DNA from: Pedobacter sp. L105
GTDB lineage: Bacteria > Bacteroidota > Bacteroidia > Sphingobacteriales > Sphingobacteriaceae
DNA: 64,000 nt
NCBI RefSeq assembly: GCF_009765875.1
Contig: NZ_LMUP01000002.1
Location: 186,001 to 250,000 of the forward strand
Direction: 5' to 3'
Every line of letters starts with the position of its first letter. The first letter of the stretch is position 1. This document shows positions 45,318 to 53,901 of the stretch, piece after piece. The notes below the pieces were generated by a model. The model had not been told where the DNA came from. It ran no database searches and saw nothing but the letters and a program-made list of their open reading frames with translations. The position numbers were made by a program, and so were the translations under genes.

Positions 45318-47783
45318 TTAAAAAGGAAATATTGCTTTAAAACTCATATTCCTGCCCATATTGTAAATACCTGAATGACCACTGGAAGAAGCGGAATAAT
45401 ATTCAAAATACTTTAACCGGTTTAAATTCGATTGATAAGCTTTATCAAATACATTATCTACCTGTACAAAAAGATTACAAAAGGTCTTTCCTGATTTACG
45501 TTTTAAGATTGTACCGGCACCGGCATTTAACAGTGCATAACCCGGCGTAGCCGTTTCAGTATTGTCCAATGCATAAAAATGATGCTGCGCAGCATAGGCA
45601 TCCATTTCAGTTTTAAAATAAACCTCAGAAAAAATACCTTCTGTTTTTTGCAGCGTAACCTTCAGCTCAGAACGCAAATGCAATGGCGGGATAAAGGGAA
45701 TATACTTTGCAGCACCGTTTGATGATTCAACCAATTCCTGGTTTTTGTTAATACCGGTTACATAAGAAATACTGTGGTTAAAAGCCAGCCATTTTAAATT
45801 CCGGGGATGTATATTCACAGTAAACTCTGCGCCATATAACCTGGCTGCCGATTGCTGATATTGATAAGTACTGTTACCGGGCACCAGTACTACCGGATTC
45901 CCCTTGGCGTCAGTTAATTTTGACTGATAGATATAATTGTTTACATAGTTATTGAAAAATTCAGCGATCAGATCCACATCTTTCAGGTAAGAAATCAGGC
46001 CGATATCTTCCTGGAGGCTAAATTCAGGTTTAAAACCCCGGTTACCCAGATAAACAATATGTGCACCCGGATCGAGCCCGTTTGAACCAATTTCAGTGAT
46101 ATTAGGGGCACGGTATCCGCGGGCCACATTTCCTTTGAGCAATAACTGCTCACTTACATTATAGGTTAAGCCCAGGCTCCCTGAAAAACCATGATAAACA
46201 TTTTTAAACGCGGGAAACTGTAAATGTGCACCTGCGGTATCCGGCAGCCTGACCGAATGCTCAAATCCATTTTTTGCATTGGGGCCAACATAAAAATTGT
46301 TCCAACTGATCTGCCGCCTGTCATACCGGATGCCACCAGACAGATCCAACTTTCCGAAGTTCTTTTTAGCAAAGAAGAACATTCCGGCATCAAATAAATT
46401 ATAATCCGGAATAGGGAAATCTGTAGCCTCCTTACTGCGGTTACCCTGGTACATTCCATTGATGCCTGCAGTACTTTCAATACCGCCAAAAGCTGGTAAA
46501 TTATATTTCACATCATAATTCAGTGTATTGAGCACTACGTATAACCCTGCCTGTTCCGGTAGTGTGGGATGATTATATTCCCTCCGTATACTTTGCTGTA
46601 AACCAAATGAAGCACTCAGCGTTCCCTCCCCCAGTTTAACCTCATTGTGGCTATAGATACGATAATGCTGTATATGCTGATGAAGAGGTGATATCGTGTA
46701 AGACTTTAATTCATCGTCGGTTACAAGCGGTCTGTTTTTAATCTGGTCAGTATTCGTTTCACTTACCTGCCGGGAAAATTCCCGGGATAGTGAATCGCGA
46801 CTACCATCGGGTATTTCCTGCTGGTTATCATATAGGGTAGCTGCAAATTGCGAATAACCCCATTTTTTATCTACCCTGCCCATGGCGGATAAATTATATT
46901 CCCTAAATCCTGTATTGTATACCAGGCCATCGATTTTATTCTGATAATCATGTGCTGCTTTAGCGGTAGACCTGAAAGTATACTTCCAGTCGCCTTTTTT
47001 ATAAGACAGTCCAAGCGATGTACCTATCATTCCATTATTGGTATGGTAATCTGTAACCACATCACCTCTTATCCCTTCTGTATAACCTTCAGGTACCGCC
47101 GGAATCAGGTTAATCACGCCGGCTATTGCATCAGATCCATAAGTTAAACTGGCAGGGCCTTTCACTATTTCGGCACGGCCGATACCATACTGATCTATCT
47201 CGATCCCATGTTCATCTCCCCATTGCTGTCCCTCCTGCCGTATACCATCATATAAAGTCAGCACCCGGTTATAGCCTAATCCCCTGATAAAAGGTTTGGA
47301 GATATTTGGCCCTGTAGTTACTGCATTTACACCAGGAACACCCTTTACAATTGCATCAATAATATTATTGTTTACTTGTTCATTCATCTCCTTTTTTGTC
47401 ATTACAGCGATCGGTACAGGATTTCTCCGCAAAAGCGTAGCTCTGGAAACACCTGTAACCACCACCTCATTTAATTTATTATGGTCTTCTTTAAGATTTA
47501 CATTTAAGGTTGTGCCCAAACCAGGATGAATAGTTACCCGGATGAGTTCCGTTGCATAACCCATTGCAGATATTAACACCTGATAAGTACCTGCCGGGAC
47601 AGCAGTAAAATTGTAATCCCCTTCAGCGCTGGTAACCGTAGCCATTTTCAGGCTTTTGATGGAAATAGTAATATGGGCCATTGGCCCGGCCTCTGCAGTT
47701 AGTTTTCCTTTTAAAGATCCATTTTGTGCCTGAACAGCAATGGAGGTGATCATCACCACTAAGAAAGATAGAATTTGTTTCAT
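45318..47783 (-). CDS. TonB-dependent receptor, probable metal uptake
   Basis: 821 aa. Signal peptide MKQILSFLVVMITSIAVQAQ, then a CarboxypepD_reg domain (SLKGKLTAEAGPMAHITISI). The plug (VVVTGVSRATLLRRNPVPIAV onward) contains IRGLGYNRVLTLYDGIRQEG and QQWGDEHGIEID, and the barrel ends NMGRNMSFKAIFPF. The RGLG...RQEGQQWGDEHG segment is seen in metal receptors of the ZnuD-like type. It is divergent from a DtxR-family regulator and a palindromic operator pair lies between, so metal-controlled uptake of iron, manganese or zinc is inferred. Confidence 0.9.
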   Translation of the reverse strand: MKQILSFLVVMITSIAVQAQNGSLKGKLTAEAGPMAHITISIKSLKMATVTSAEGDYNFTAVPAGTYQVLISAMGYATELIRVTIHPGLGTTLNVNLKEDHNKLNEVVVTGVSRATLLRRNPVPIAVMTKKEMNEQVNNNIIDAIVKGVPGVNAVTTGPNISKPFIRGLGYNRVLTLYDGIRQEGQQWGDEHGIEIDQYGIGRAEIVKGPASLTYGSDAIAGVINLIPAVPEGYTEGIRGDVVTDYHTNNGMIGTSLGLSYKKGDWKYTFRSTAKAAHDYQNKIDGLVYNTGFREYNLSAMGRVDKKWGYSQFAATLYDNQQEIPDGSRDSLSREFSRQVSETNTDQIKNRPLVTDDELKSYTISPLHQHIQHYRIYSHNEVKLGEGTLSASFGLQQSIRREYNHPTLPEQAGLYVVLNTLNYDVKYNLPAFGGIESTAGINGMYQGNRSKEATDFPIPDYNLFDAGMFFFAKKNFGKLDLSGGIRYDRRQISWNNFYVGPNAKNGFEHSVRLPDTAGAHLQFPAFKNVYHGFSGSLGLTYNVSEQLLLKGNVARGYRAPNITEIGSNGLDPGAHIVYLGNRGFKPEFSLQEDIGLISYLKDVDLIAEFFNNYVNNYIYQSKLTDAKGNPVVLVPGNSTYQYQQSAARLYGAEFTVNIHPRNLKWLAFNHSISYVTGINKNQELVESSNGAAKYIPFIPPLHLRSELKVTLQKTEGIFSEVYFKTEMDAYAAQHHFYALDNTETATPGYALLNAGAGTILKRKSGKTFCNLFVQVDNVFDKAYQSNLNRLKYFEYYSASSSGHSGIYNMGRNMSFKAIFPF

Positions 47784-47819
47784 GTCTGGTTTATATTTAA
47801 AGTCAAAGCAAGTAAAAAT

Positions 47820-47848
47820 AATTAGTTATACCTAATTTTATAAATTAG
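47820..47848. promoter_or_regulatory. Overlapping DtxR/MntR-type operators
   Basis: AATTAG-TTATAC-CTAATT (47820-47837) is a palindrome with 6-bp arms. CTAATTT-TAT-AAATTAG (47832-47848) is a perfect 7-bp-arm palindrome that shares its left arm. This gives three half-sites in the 129-bp gap between the TonB receptor and the DtxR-family regulator. Confidence 0.65.
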
Positions 47849-47882
47849 TATTTACTATTTTATGTTATTTGCTTTATTTATC

Positions 47883-47890
47883 TATTTTTG
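47883..47890 (+). promoter_or_regulatory. -7 box for the DtxR-family gene
   Basis: TATTTTTG matches TAnnTTTG, 23 bp before the ATG at 47913 and 35 bp downstream of the operator pair. A matching -33 box at the right spacing is not obvious. Confidence 0.35.
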
Positions 47891-47912
47891 CAGACAGCCT
47901 TATCTGTCATCC

Positions 47913-48566
47913 ATGAATACCTTATCAGAAGAAAATTATTTAAAAGCTATATTCAGCCTTACTCAAAAATCGGAAGAGAAAATAAGCCCGACAGCAATTG
48001 CCGAAACGATGGGTAACAATGCAGCCTCTGTAATTGACATGCTCAGAAAGCTAACGGATAAGCAGTTAATAGAATATGATAAGAAACAAGGTGTTCGTTT
48101 CACGCCAAAAGGCCTGAAAGATTCCATTCTCATTGTGAGAAAGCATCGTTTATGGGAAGTGTTTTTAGTAGAAAAATTGGGATTTCATTGGGATGAAATA
48201 CATGATATTGCCGAAGAGCTGGAGCATGTGAGCAATATTTCAATGGCAGACAGACTGGATAAATTCCTGGGGTTCCCGGAATACGATCCGCATGGCGACC
48301 CTATACCTAAAGCCAATGGGAAATTACCTAAACCCTTTACCATCAGCTTAACTGAAGTAACCATAGGTAATACTTGTAAAGTGGGCGCTGTAAAAGATAC
48401 AAGCAGCTCTTTTTTGCAATACCTGCTAAAATTGGGGATTGGTATTGGGTCGACAATAAAAGTGCTGGAAAGAATAGATTTTGACAAGTCCCTGGTCATA
48501 CAGATCAACGGCCAGCATACCAATACCGTTTCTCAGCTCTTCAGCGAAAACATTCTTATTGCTTAA
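47913..48566 (+). CDS. DtxR/MntR-family metal-dependent regulator
   Basis: 217 aa from the ATG at 47913; the frame is open 17 residues upstream without homology. N-terminal winged helix (NYLKAIFSLTQKSEEKISPT, then MGNNAASVIDMLRKLTDKQL), dimerisation and metal domain (RKHRLWEVFLVEKLG, AEELEHV, DPHGDPIP) and a C-terminal SH3/FeoA-like domain. Complete for the long family form. It probably represses the divergent TonB receptor under metal sufficiency. The 3' end overlaps the convergent hydrolase by 11 bp. Confidence 0.93.
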   Translation: MNTLSEENYLKAIFSLTQKSEEKISPTAIAETMGNNAASVIDMLRKLTDKQLIEYDKKQGVRFTPKGLKDSILIVRKHRLWEVFLVEKLGFHWDEIHDIAEELEHVSNISMADRLDKFLGFPEYDPHGDPIPKANGKLPKPFTISLTEVTIGNTCKVGAVKDTSSSFLQYLLKLGIGIGSTIKVLERIDFDKSLVIQINGQHTNTVSQLFSENILIA

Positions 48567-49356
48567 ATGACGCAAAAAAGCCCAAAAGCAAATCGTTAAT
48601 GATCTCCGGTGCTTCCAATACAACAAGATGGGAAGCATTTGGCACCACGTGGATATGCTCTGTATGAAGCGCTTCCGAGAGCATTTCGGCCGTTAATACA
48701 GGCGTACTTGTATCTTCTTCTCCCACAATCACCATTGCAGGAACGGAAATCTGCTTTAATCCCTCCAGGTTATCCAATGTAGAGATCATATCCCACATCG
48801 ACGCATGAAACAATGGCTCCTGCCGGATAAGGATCTTGGTGATCAGGTCGATCACATCCGGCCGGCGTTCAGCAAAACCTGGTGTAAACCATCTCGCCAG
48901 TGATACCGGAGCTAATGCCCTGATACCTTCATTACGAACAAACCTGGCGCGTTCTTTTAAGGCAGTGCGTACCGGCTCCGGAAAGGTACATGATGTACCG
49001 ATCAGCGTTAAAGAACGCACAAGATCCGGCCGTTCCAGCGCAGCTGTCTGAATGACCATCCCGCCAAAGGATATACCTGCTAAATGGACAGGTCCCGCAT
49101 TTAAGTCTGTGATCAGCCGGATCAAAACTGCTGCGAATTTTGTAAAGGACAGTTCACCGGGTAACTGCTCAGAAAGACCATGACCAGGTAAATCAAGTGC
49201 AACTACATCATAATCCTGTTGAAGCGCAGCAATTTGACTTCCCCATAGGGTAAGATCCAACCCAACGGCATGGACCAGCACAACCGGGGTACCGCCACGG
49301 GGACCAGTTCTCACTTTATGGATCGTATAATGATCTGAGGCTGAATGATTTTCCAT
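48556..49356 (-). CDS. Alpha/beta hydrolase, 3-oxoadipate enol-lactonase-like
   Basis: 266 aa. Oxyanion motif VHAVGLDLTLWG, nucleophile Ser in GISFGGM, acidic residue in VGEEDTSTP and the final His in NASHLVVLEAPE give a full triad. Overall sequence is close to the PcaD-like group, but no other beta-ketoadipate gene is nearby, so the substrate is open. It is divergent from a MerR-type gene which may regulate it. Confidence 0.88.
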   Translation of the reverse strand: MENHSASDHYTIHKVRTGPRGGTPVVLVHAVGLDLTLWGSQIAALQQDYDVVALDLPGHGLSEQLPGELSFTKFAAVLIRLITDLNAGPVHLAGISFGGMVIQTAALERPDLVRSLTLIGTSCTFPEPVRTALKERARFVRNEGIRALAPVSLARWFTPGFAERRPDVIDLITKILIRQEPLFHASMWDMISTLDNLEGLKQISVPAMVIVGEEDTSTPVLTAEMLSEALHTEHIHVVPNASHLVVLEAPEIINDLLLGFFASFKQ

Positions 49357-49380
49357 TTATACTATATTGATTAAAATGTT

Positions 49381-49429
49381 TTTTGTAATTTTACTATGGC
49401 AATTGTTACAAAACACTAATAATTGTAAC
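49381..49429. promoter_or_regulatory. TTACAA inverted repeats between MerR gene and hydrolase gene
   Basis: TTTTGTAA (49381-49388) and TTACAAAA (49406-49413) are perfect inverted repeats, and GTTACAA (49405-49411) also pairs with TTGTAAC (49423-49429). The three half-sites share TTACAA and lie in a 139-bp divergent spacer, which suits binding by the MerR-like protein. Confidence 0.5.
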
Positions 49430-49495
49430 TTGACAACAAATGTAAGGCAATAACGTATCTCCCAGCATTATTTGTCACATTATTACAAATTCATT

Positions 49496-49837
49496 ATGAA
49501 ACCAAAAGAAATTGACAAGGCAGATATTGAGATCCTGATGGATGTAGATTTTTTAGTTTCTGTTATTGTTGCTATAGGGGAAGTAGCCAATATCACTGGT
49601 GTGCCACAAAGGAAAATCAGGTATTGGGATGAAAAAGGGATCATCGAACCCGTAGATAAAACATCCACCTACAGGCAGTATAATTATTTGAACATCAAAA
49701 AAGTTGTATTGGTACAGGAACTGCTGGATGAAGGTTTTACCCTGGATGCGGCGGCTAAAAAGGTAAATGAGAGGTATACCAAAGTGGCTGAAGTATTTAA
49801 GCGTGTATCAGCATTAAAAGATCATCAGAAAAAATAG
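49496..49837 (+). CDS. MerR-family regulator without ligand domain
   Basis: 113 aa from the ATG at 49496. The winged helix (VAIGEVANITGVPQRKIRYW, then DEKGIIEPV) is followed by the short dimerisation helix (VLVQELLDEGFTLDAAAKKV) and a short tail, with no Cys-rich or ligand-binding C-terminus. It is unusual that 28 residues precede the helix-turn-helix. Divergent from the alpha/beta hydrolase. Confidence 0.85.
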   Translation: MKPKEIDKADIEILMDVDFLVSVIVAIGEVANITGVPQRKIRYWDEKGIIEPVDKTSTYRQYNYLNIKKVVLVQELLDEGFTLDAAAKKVNERYTKVAEVFKRVSALKDHQKK

Positions 49838-49864
49838 CTGTAGCCCTAACCTTATTGCACTTCT

Positions 49865-51220
49865 TTACTCTGTAAGCTCATTCTTTATTTGAAAGGGCCA
49901 CTCCTTTTGCAGCTTTGACTTGATCAGGTAAACTACTATTCCTGTGCCAATAACGATCAAACCACCTATAACCAATGTAAGGCCGGTGGCTATAAGAATA
50001 CCGCCCCACATCAGGATAGCTAAATATACCGGTAATGGGAAAAATGGCATTTTATAAGGAAATTCAACTTTCGTTCTTGCTTTTCTCAGCAAGAGCAAGC
50101 CCACTGCCTGCGCTATAAACTGTACCAGTATACGCATGGCCAATATCGCACTGATCACATCACTCAGTTTAAATAACAAGCTAAAAACAAAAGCAACTCC
50201 CCCTAAAAACAACAGTGAGATATAAGGGAAATTCCCTTTGGGATGGAGTTTTGCAAATATTTCAAAAAATGCTCCATCAGCTGCCGCAGCATAAGGAACC
50301 CTGCTATAACCCAGCGTAGCTGAAAATACAGAAGCAAAGGCCACCAGTAATACCAGACAGGTAATCAATTTTGCGGCAAACGGGCCAGCCAGCTGCTGCA
50401 TAAATTCACTGATCACAAACTTACTGTCTTTTGCCTGCTGCCAGGGAATAACACTCACCACGCTTACATTCATACACAGGTAAAGCAGCGCAATGCCGGC
50501 AATGGAGAGGAACATACTTCTTGGGATGTTCTTTGAAGGATTGATAATATCCCCTCCCAAATGGCATACGTTATAATAACCCAAATAGCTATATACACTT
50601 TTCACACTGGCAAAACCAATGGCCGTAACAAAAGCAAAGTTCAGTGTGAGGCCATCATTCATATGTTTGATGGGATGCATAAAATTGCCATGGGCAATCC
50701 CTCCGCCGATAATCCAGAACATGGTAAGCAATACTGCCGACCACAATACAACGCTTATTTTACCAATAGATTCAATTTTACGGTATAGCAACAGCACAAT
50801 GGCAATTACCACCCCGCCACTTAATGCCTTAGCAGCAATTACAGGTAATGGCAGCAGATAAGAGAAGTAGGCCGAAAAACCAATTGCAGCTGAAGCGATC
50901 ACCAGTGGTGCCTGGATCATAGTTTGCCAGACAAATAAGAAACTCATAAGTTTGCCCCAATCCTTTTTGCCATAAGTTTCTTTAAGGAAATTATAAGATC
51001 CCCCGGCCAGTGGAAAAGCGGCGCCCAGTTCACTCCATACCATTGCATCCACCATGGATAAAAAAGCACCTGCCAGCCATGCATATAAAAAGAAAGGGCC
51101 ATTCATCATTCCTATTACCATCGGTAAAGTGATGAATGGCCCTATACCTACCATATCAGTCATATTAATTGCAGTAGCCTGCAACAAGCCGAGGCTTCGT
51201 TCCGGAGTTTTTTGAGACAT
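49865..51220 (-). CDS. APC-family amino-acid permease
   Basis: 451 aa with about twelve membrane helices. The start NMTDMVGIGPFITLPMVIG is the unwound first-helix binding segment of APC transporters. VWSELGAAFPLAGGSYNFL is the conserved helix-3 motif. It probably imports amino acids or polyamines. The gene stands alone; its end lies 27 bp from the end of the MerR gene. Confidence 0.92.
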   Translation of the reverse strand: MSQKTPERSLGLLQATAINMTDMVGIGPFITLPMVIGMMNGPFFLYAWLAGAFLSMVDAMVWSELGAAFPLAGGSYNFLKETYGKKDWGKLMSFLFVWQTMIQAPLVIASAAIGFSAYFSYLLPLPVIAAKALSGGVVIAIVLLLYRKIESIGKISVVLWSAVLLTMFWIIGGGIAHGNFMHPIKHMNDGLTLNFAFVTAIGFASVKSVYSYLGYYNVCHLGGDIINPSKNIPRSMFLSIAGIALLYLCMNVSVVSVIPWQQAKDSKFVISEFMQQLAGPFAAKLITCLVLLVAFASVFSATLGYSRVPYAAAADGAFFEIFAKLHPKGNFPYISLLFLGGVAFVFSLLFKLSDVISAILAMRILVQFIAQAVGLLLLRKARTKVEFPYKMPFFPLPVYLAILMWGGILIATGLTLVIGGLIVIGTGIVVYLIKSKLQKEWPFQIKNELTE

Positions 51221-51322
51221 ATATTCTAATTCTTTGACTGGTTTTTAAAGCCGGAAAAGAGCTGCGCTAAAGTTACAGCTTCCGTCAGTGCTTTTTGTCA
51301 AAATAGAACAATGTTTGCTCAA

Positions 51323-51952
51323 TTACCACAATAACGTTCCGGTATAAAGACTATCAGAAATATGTTTTCGGTCGGAAGCAATAAAAGCCACATACGTATG
51401 CACCGTAATTTTCTCGTGATATCTTGGTATGCTGATATTTTCAACACCTTCCTTTCTTTTCGCTCCATCCAGTATACAAAAGGAATGATGTTTTTCGGGA
51501 CAGTAAGCAATCAGCATGACATGATCATTAAGTTTCATTCCCGGCAGTGTCAATTCAGTATTCCAGGTAAATTCCAGGCCAATGTCTGTTGTCTGTACCT
51601 TGACTTCGGTATTTACAGGAATATCCCCCTTACTAAAAATAGCTTTGGTAAAATCTATTTGCTGATCAGGATATGCTCCGCTTATAGCACTCTGCCAGTT
51701 CAAAGCTGTAGCCCTATTATAGGAATTGGACACTGTATTTTTTACTTCCAGTGCAAAACCTAACTCTACAAATTCCGTTGCATGCCTGAGTAAAACCGAT
51801 AATAATTTAGTCTTCTGCCTGACAGCGAGTTGAGCTAAAGTCGCTGGTTTTTTCGTGATTCCAATTCCTCTTGAAACCACTTGTCCGTTTAGTGGGTAAG
51901 AAACTGTATCTCCCAGTTTCCCTGTTAAAACACCATTTTTTAAAATTGCCAT
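51323..51952 (-). CDS. DUF6266-family protein
   Basis: 209 aa without a signal peptide. MAILKNGVLTGKLGDTVSYP and RGIGITKKPATLAQLAVRQK are the usual start of this Bacteroidota family, followed by the conserved WQSAISGAYPDQQIDFTKA region. The function is not known. It is a single gene preceded by the gene-free region with the 73-bp palindrome. Confidence 0.82.
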   Translation of the reverse strand: MAILKNGVLTGKLGDTVSYPLNGQVVSRGIGITKKPATLAQLAVRQKTKLLSVLLRHATEFVELGFALEVKNTVSNSYNRATALNWQSAISGAYPDQQIDFTKAIFSKGDIPVNTEVKVQTTDIGLEFTWNTELTLPGMKLNDHVMLIAYCPEKHHSFCILDGAKRKEGVENISIPRYHEKITVHTYVAFIASDRKHISDSLYTGTLLW

Positions 51953-52493
51953 TTTTTATTTGATTAAGTTATACCATATACAATTATACTTAAGACGATA
52001 TACTAAAGACATTGTTACATTTTTCAGTTAATAATTAGCTTTATTTTAATAACATTCTGAATATCCCCTGGAAGGTCTTTGGAAAGGCGTTGGTTTATCC
52101 CAGGGATAAACCAACGCCTTTCCAAAGACCTTCCAGGGACTACCCAACATTTATTCAAAACAAAACCAAAATAGGTCAGATTTTTATCTTGCTGTATATT
52201 TCAATAGGCTATTAAATCGTTTTAATAATAAAACACAAAAAGGAATAATAATTAATAAATATTAAACTTAATTAAAGTAATAAAATAATTCATTATATTT
52301 ACAGTACCAATCTAAATCATTGCAAGTATTATTATAAATAGTTAACAGGTTATTGAAGCAAAGTATTTTTAAACAAACAGCGCTATTAAGCGAAAACAGC
52401 AGGAAACTACTCTTCTGCTTTTATTAAAACTGCTGCGACCAAAAAGCCTTAATATTTAATTCACCCACACTGTTGGGGGGTAATCTTACTGTA
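51953..52493. other. AT-rich gene-free region with a large palindrome
   Basis: 541 bp between the DUF6266 gene and the divergent ECF sigma gene. It contains the palindrome at 52066-52138 and then a very AT-rich tract (52180-52330). TGTTGGGGGG at 52471-52480 lies just upstream of the sigma start. No gene is seen. Confidence 0.6.
52066..52138. repeat. Perfect 36-bp-arm palindrome with 1-nt centre
   Basis: 52066-52101 is exactly complementary to 52103-52138, with a single A between. The arms are GC-richer than the surroundings. There is no T-run, so it is not a typical terminator. Such sequences are normally unstable, suggesting recent origin or function. Confidence 0.9.
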
Positions 52494-53060
52494 ATGATAA
52501 ATTATAAAGATCTTTCTGATCATGAATTGATAGATTTACTAAAATCTGATGATCATCAGGCATTCAACCATCTCTTTAAACGTAACCAGGCACTTTCATT
52601 TTCATTCACCTACAAAAGGATCAATGATAAAGAATCAGCAAAAGACCTGGTTCATGAAGTATTTGCCGATTTATGGGAAAACCGCCTTTCGCTCAACATT
52701 CCCGGAAATTTTCAGGCTTACCTTTACACGGTTCTCAGAAACAGGATTATCAATCAGTACAGACGTAAAAAGATAGTTCAAAAATATATAGATCATGCCA
52801 CGGAACACTCCAGCCAGGCACATACCGGCACAGATCATCTGGTACGAAATAAAAATTTATCAGCATTAATTGAAAAAGAAGTAGCTGCACTTCCGGATAA
52901 GATGCGTCTTGTATTTGAATTGAGCAGAACGAATTTATTTTCCCGAAAACAAATAGCGTCACATCTTAATCTTCCTGAAGAAACTATTAAAAGCCGTATG
53001 CGCAGAGCACTTATAATTTTAAAAAACAGGTTGGGAACGGATGCATTGATAACGGCTTAG
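52494..53060 (+). CDS. ECF-type RNA polymerase sigma factor, orphan
   Basis: 188 aa from the ATG at 52494. Region 2 (AFNHLFKRNQALSFSFTYKR, then AKDLVHEVFADLWENR, FQAYLYTVLRNRIINQYRRK) and region 4 (LPDKMRLVFELSRTNLFSRK, then LPEETIKSRMRRAL) are complete. Such sigma factors in Bacteroidota usually precede a FecR anti-sigma and a SusC/SusD pair; none is present here. It probably depends on a signal protein elsewhere. Confidence 0.92.
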   Translation: MINYKDLSDHELIDLLKSDDHQAFNHLFKRNQALSFSFTYKRINDKESAKDLVHEVFADLWENRLSLNIPGNFQAYLYTVLRNRIINQYRRKKIVQKYIDHATEHSSQAHTGTDHLVRNKNLSALIEKEVAALPDKMRLVFELSRTNLFSRKQIASHLNLPEETIKSRMRRALIILKNRLGTDALITA

Positions 53061-53091
53061 TACCTGGTTGATTTACATGACTGTAATCGTA

Positions 53092-53559
53092 TTACAACCT
53101 GTAAGCAGTTTCCTGTTTTGCGGCCGATAACACTAAAAAACTTTGAACGGTAGCGATGTAAGGCATCTTATCCAGCTTTTCACGCAGGAAAGTATTATAA
53201 GAAACCATATCCGGCATGATAATTTTTAACATAAAATCATAATGTCCTGTTAAATGATAACATTCCATTACCTCCGGACATTTGGTCAGCTCTGCCTGGA
53301 AATCTTTTAATACTTCTTCGGAATGGCTGGTGAGCTGCACATGAGGAAAAGCAACGAATACAGCCCGGATCTTGTCCAAATCAACCACTGCTACTGTCTT
53401 TTTAATATAACCCAGTTCTTTTAAACGGCTTACTCTTTCCGCAATCGGACTTACTGTTTTATTTAATTGATAGGCTAATTCTTTATAGGTCATTAGTCCA
53501 TCCTCCTGCAGTAAATTTAATATCCCAAGATCAGTTTGATCCAGTTTGTAATTATTCAT
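53092..53559 (-). CDS. Lrp/AsnC-family regulator
   Basis: 155 aa. The N-terminal helix-turn-helix (LGILNLLQEDGLMTYKELAY, then VSPIAERVSRLKELGYIKK) and C-terminal RAM domain (VQLTSHSEEVLKDFQAELTK, YDFMLKIIMPDMVSYNTFLR) are complete. It is divergent from serC with 342 bp between. A motif ACTTAGTGTA appears twice there, so it probably regulates itself and serC in response to an amino acid. Confidence 0.93.
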   Translation of the reverse strand: MNNYKLDQTDLGILNLLQEDGLMTYKELAYQLNKTVSPIAERVSRLKELGYIKKTVAVVDLDKIRAVFVAFPHVQLTSHSEEVLKDFQAELTKCPEVMECYHLTGHYDFMLKIIMPDMVSYNTFLREKLDKMPYIATVQSFLVLSAAKQETAYRL

Positions 53560-53570
53560 AGTAAAATGAT

Positions 53571-53583
53571 ATACTTAGTGTAT
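53571..53583. promoter_or_regulatory. Candidate Lrp operator next to its own start
   Basis: ATACTTAGTGTAT has 4-bp arms around TTAGT, 12 bp upstream of the Lrp start codon. It shares ACTTAGTGTA with the second site at 53692-53704. Confidence 0.5.
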
Positions 53584-53691
53584 TTAAAATCAAATAAAGC
53601 AACGGAGAGCATTTACAACATTAGCATCATACAGGCTAATCTAAACCATTTTATTCTGATTAAAGAATAAACAAGGTTACAAAAATATAAT

Positions 53692-53704
53692 TACACTTAG
53701 TGTA
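53692..53704. promoter_or_regulatory. Candidate Lrp operator in the middle of the Lrp-serC gap
   Basis: TACAC-TTA-GTGTA is a perfect palindrome carrying the same ACTTAGTGTA core. It lies 133 bp from the Lrp start and 198 bp from serC. The rest of 53560-53901 is AT-rich without a gene. Confidence 0.5.
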
Positions 53705-53844
53705 CAAATAACAACAGTTAGACCCATCTTAAAAAGCCTGTAAAATAAAATTCTGCCATTTCAGGATTATCAAAACAAAACCAAATTATAAAGATATTTT
53801 AACCCGCTAAACAGTTTTTTTTACCAAGTATGATCAATTGTGAA

Positions 53845-53873
53845 TTGATAAATTATTAAAGTCCTCAACTTTG
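53845..53873 (+). promoter_or_regulatory. Possible serC promoter
   Basis: CAACTTTG (53866-53873) approximates TAnnTTTG with one change, and TTG at 53845-53847 lies 18 bp upstream as a -33 element. The ATG is 29 bp downstream. Confidence 0.3.
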
Positions 53874-53901
53874 CAATAATATTAAATCTAACCAAAATCA
53901 A

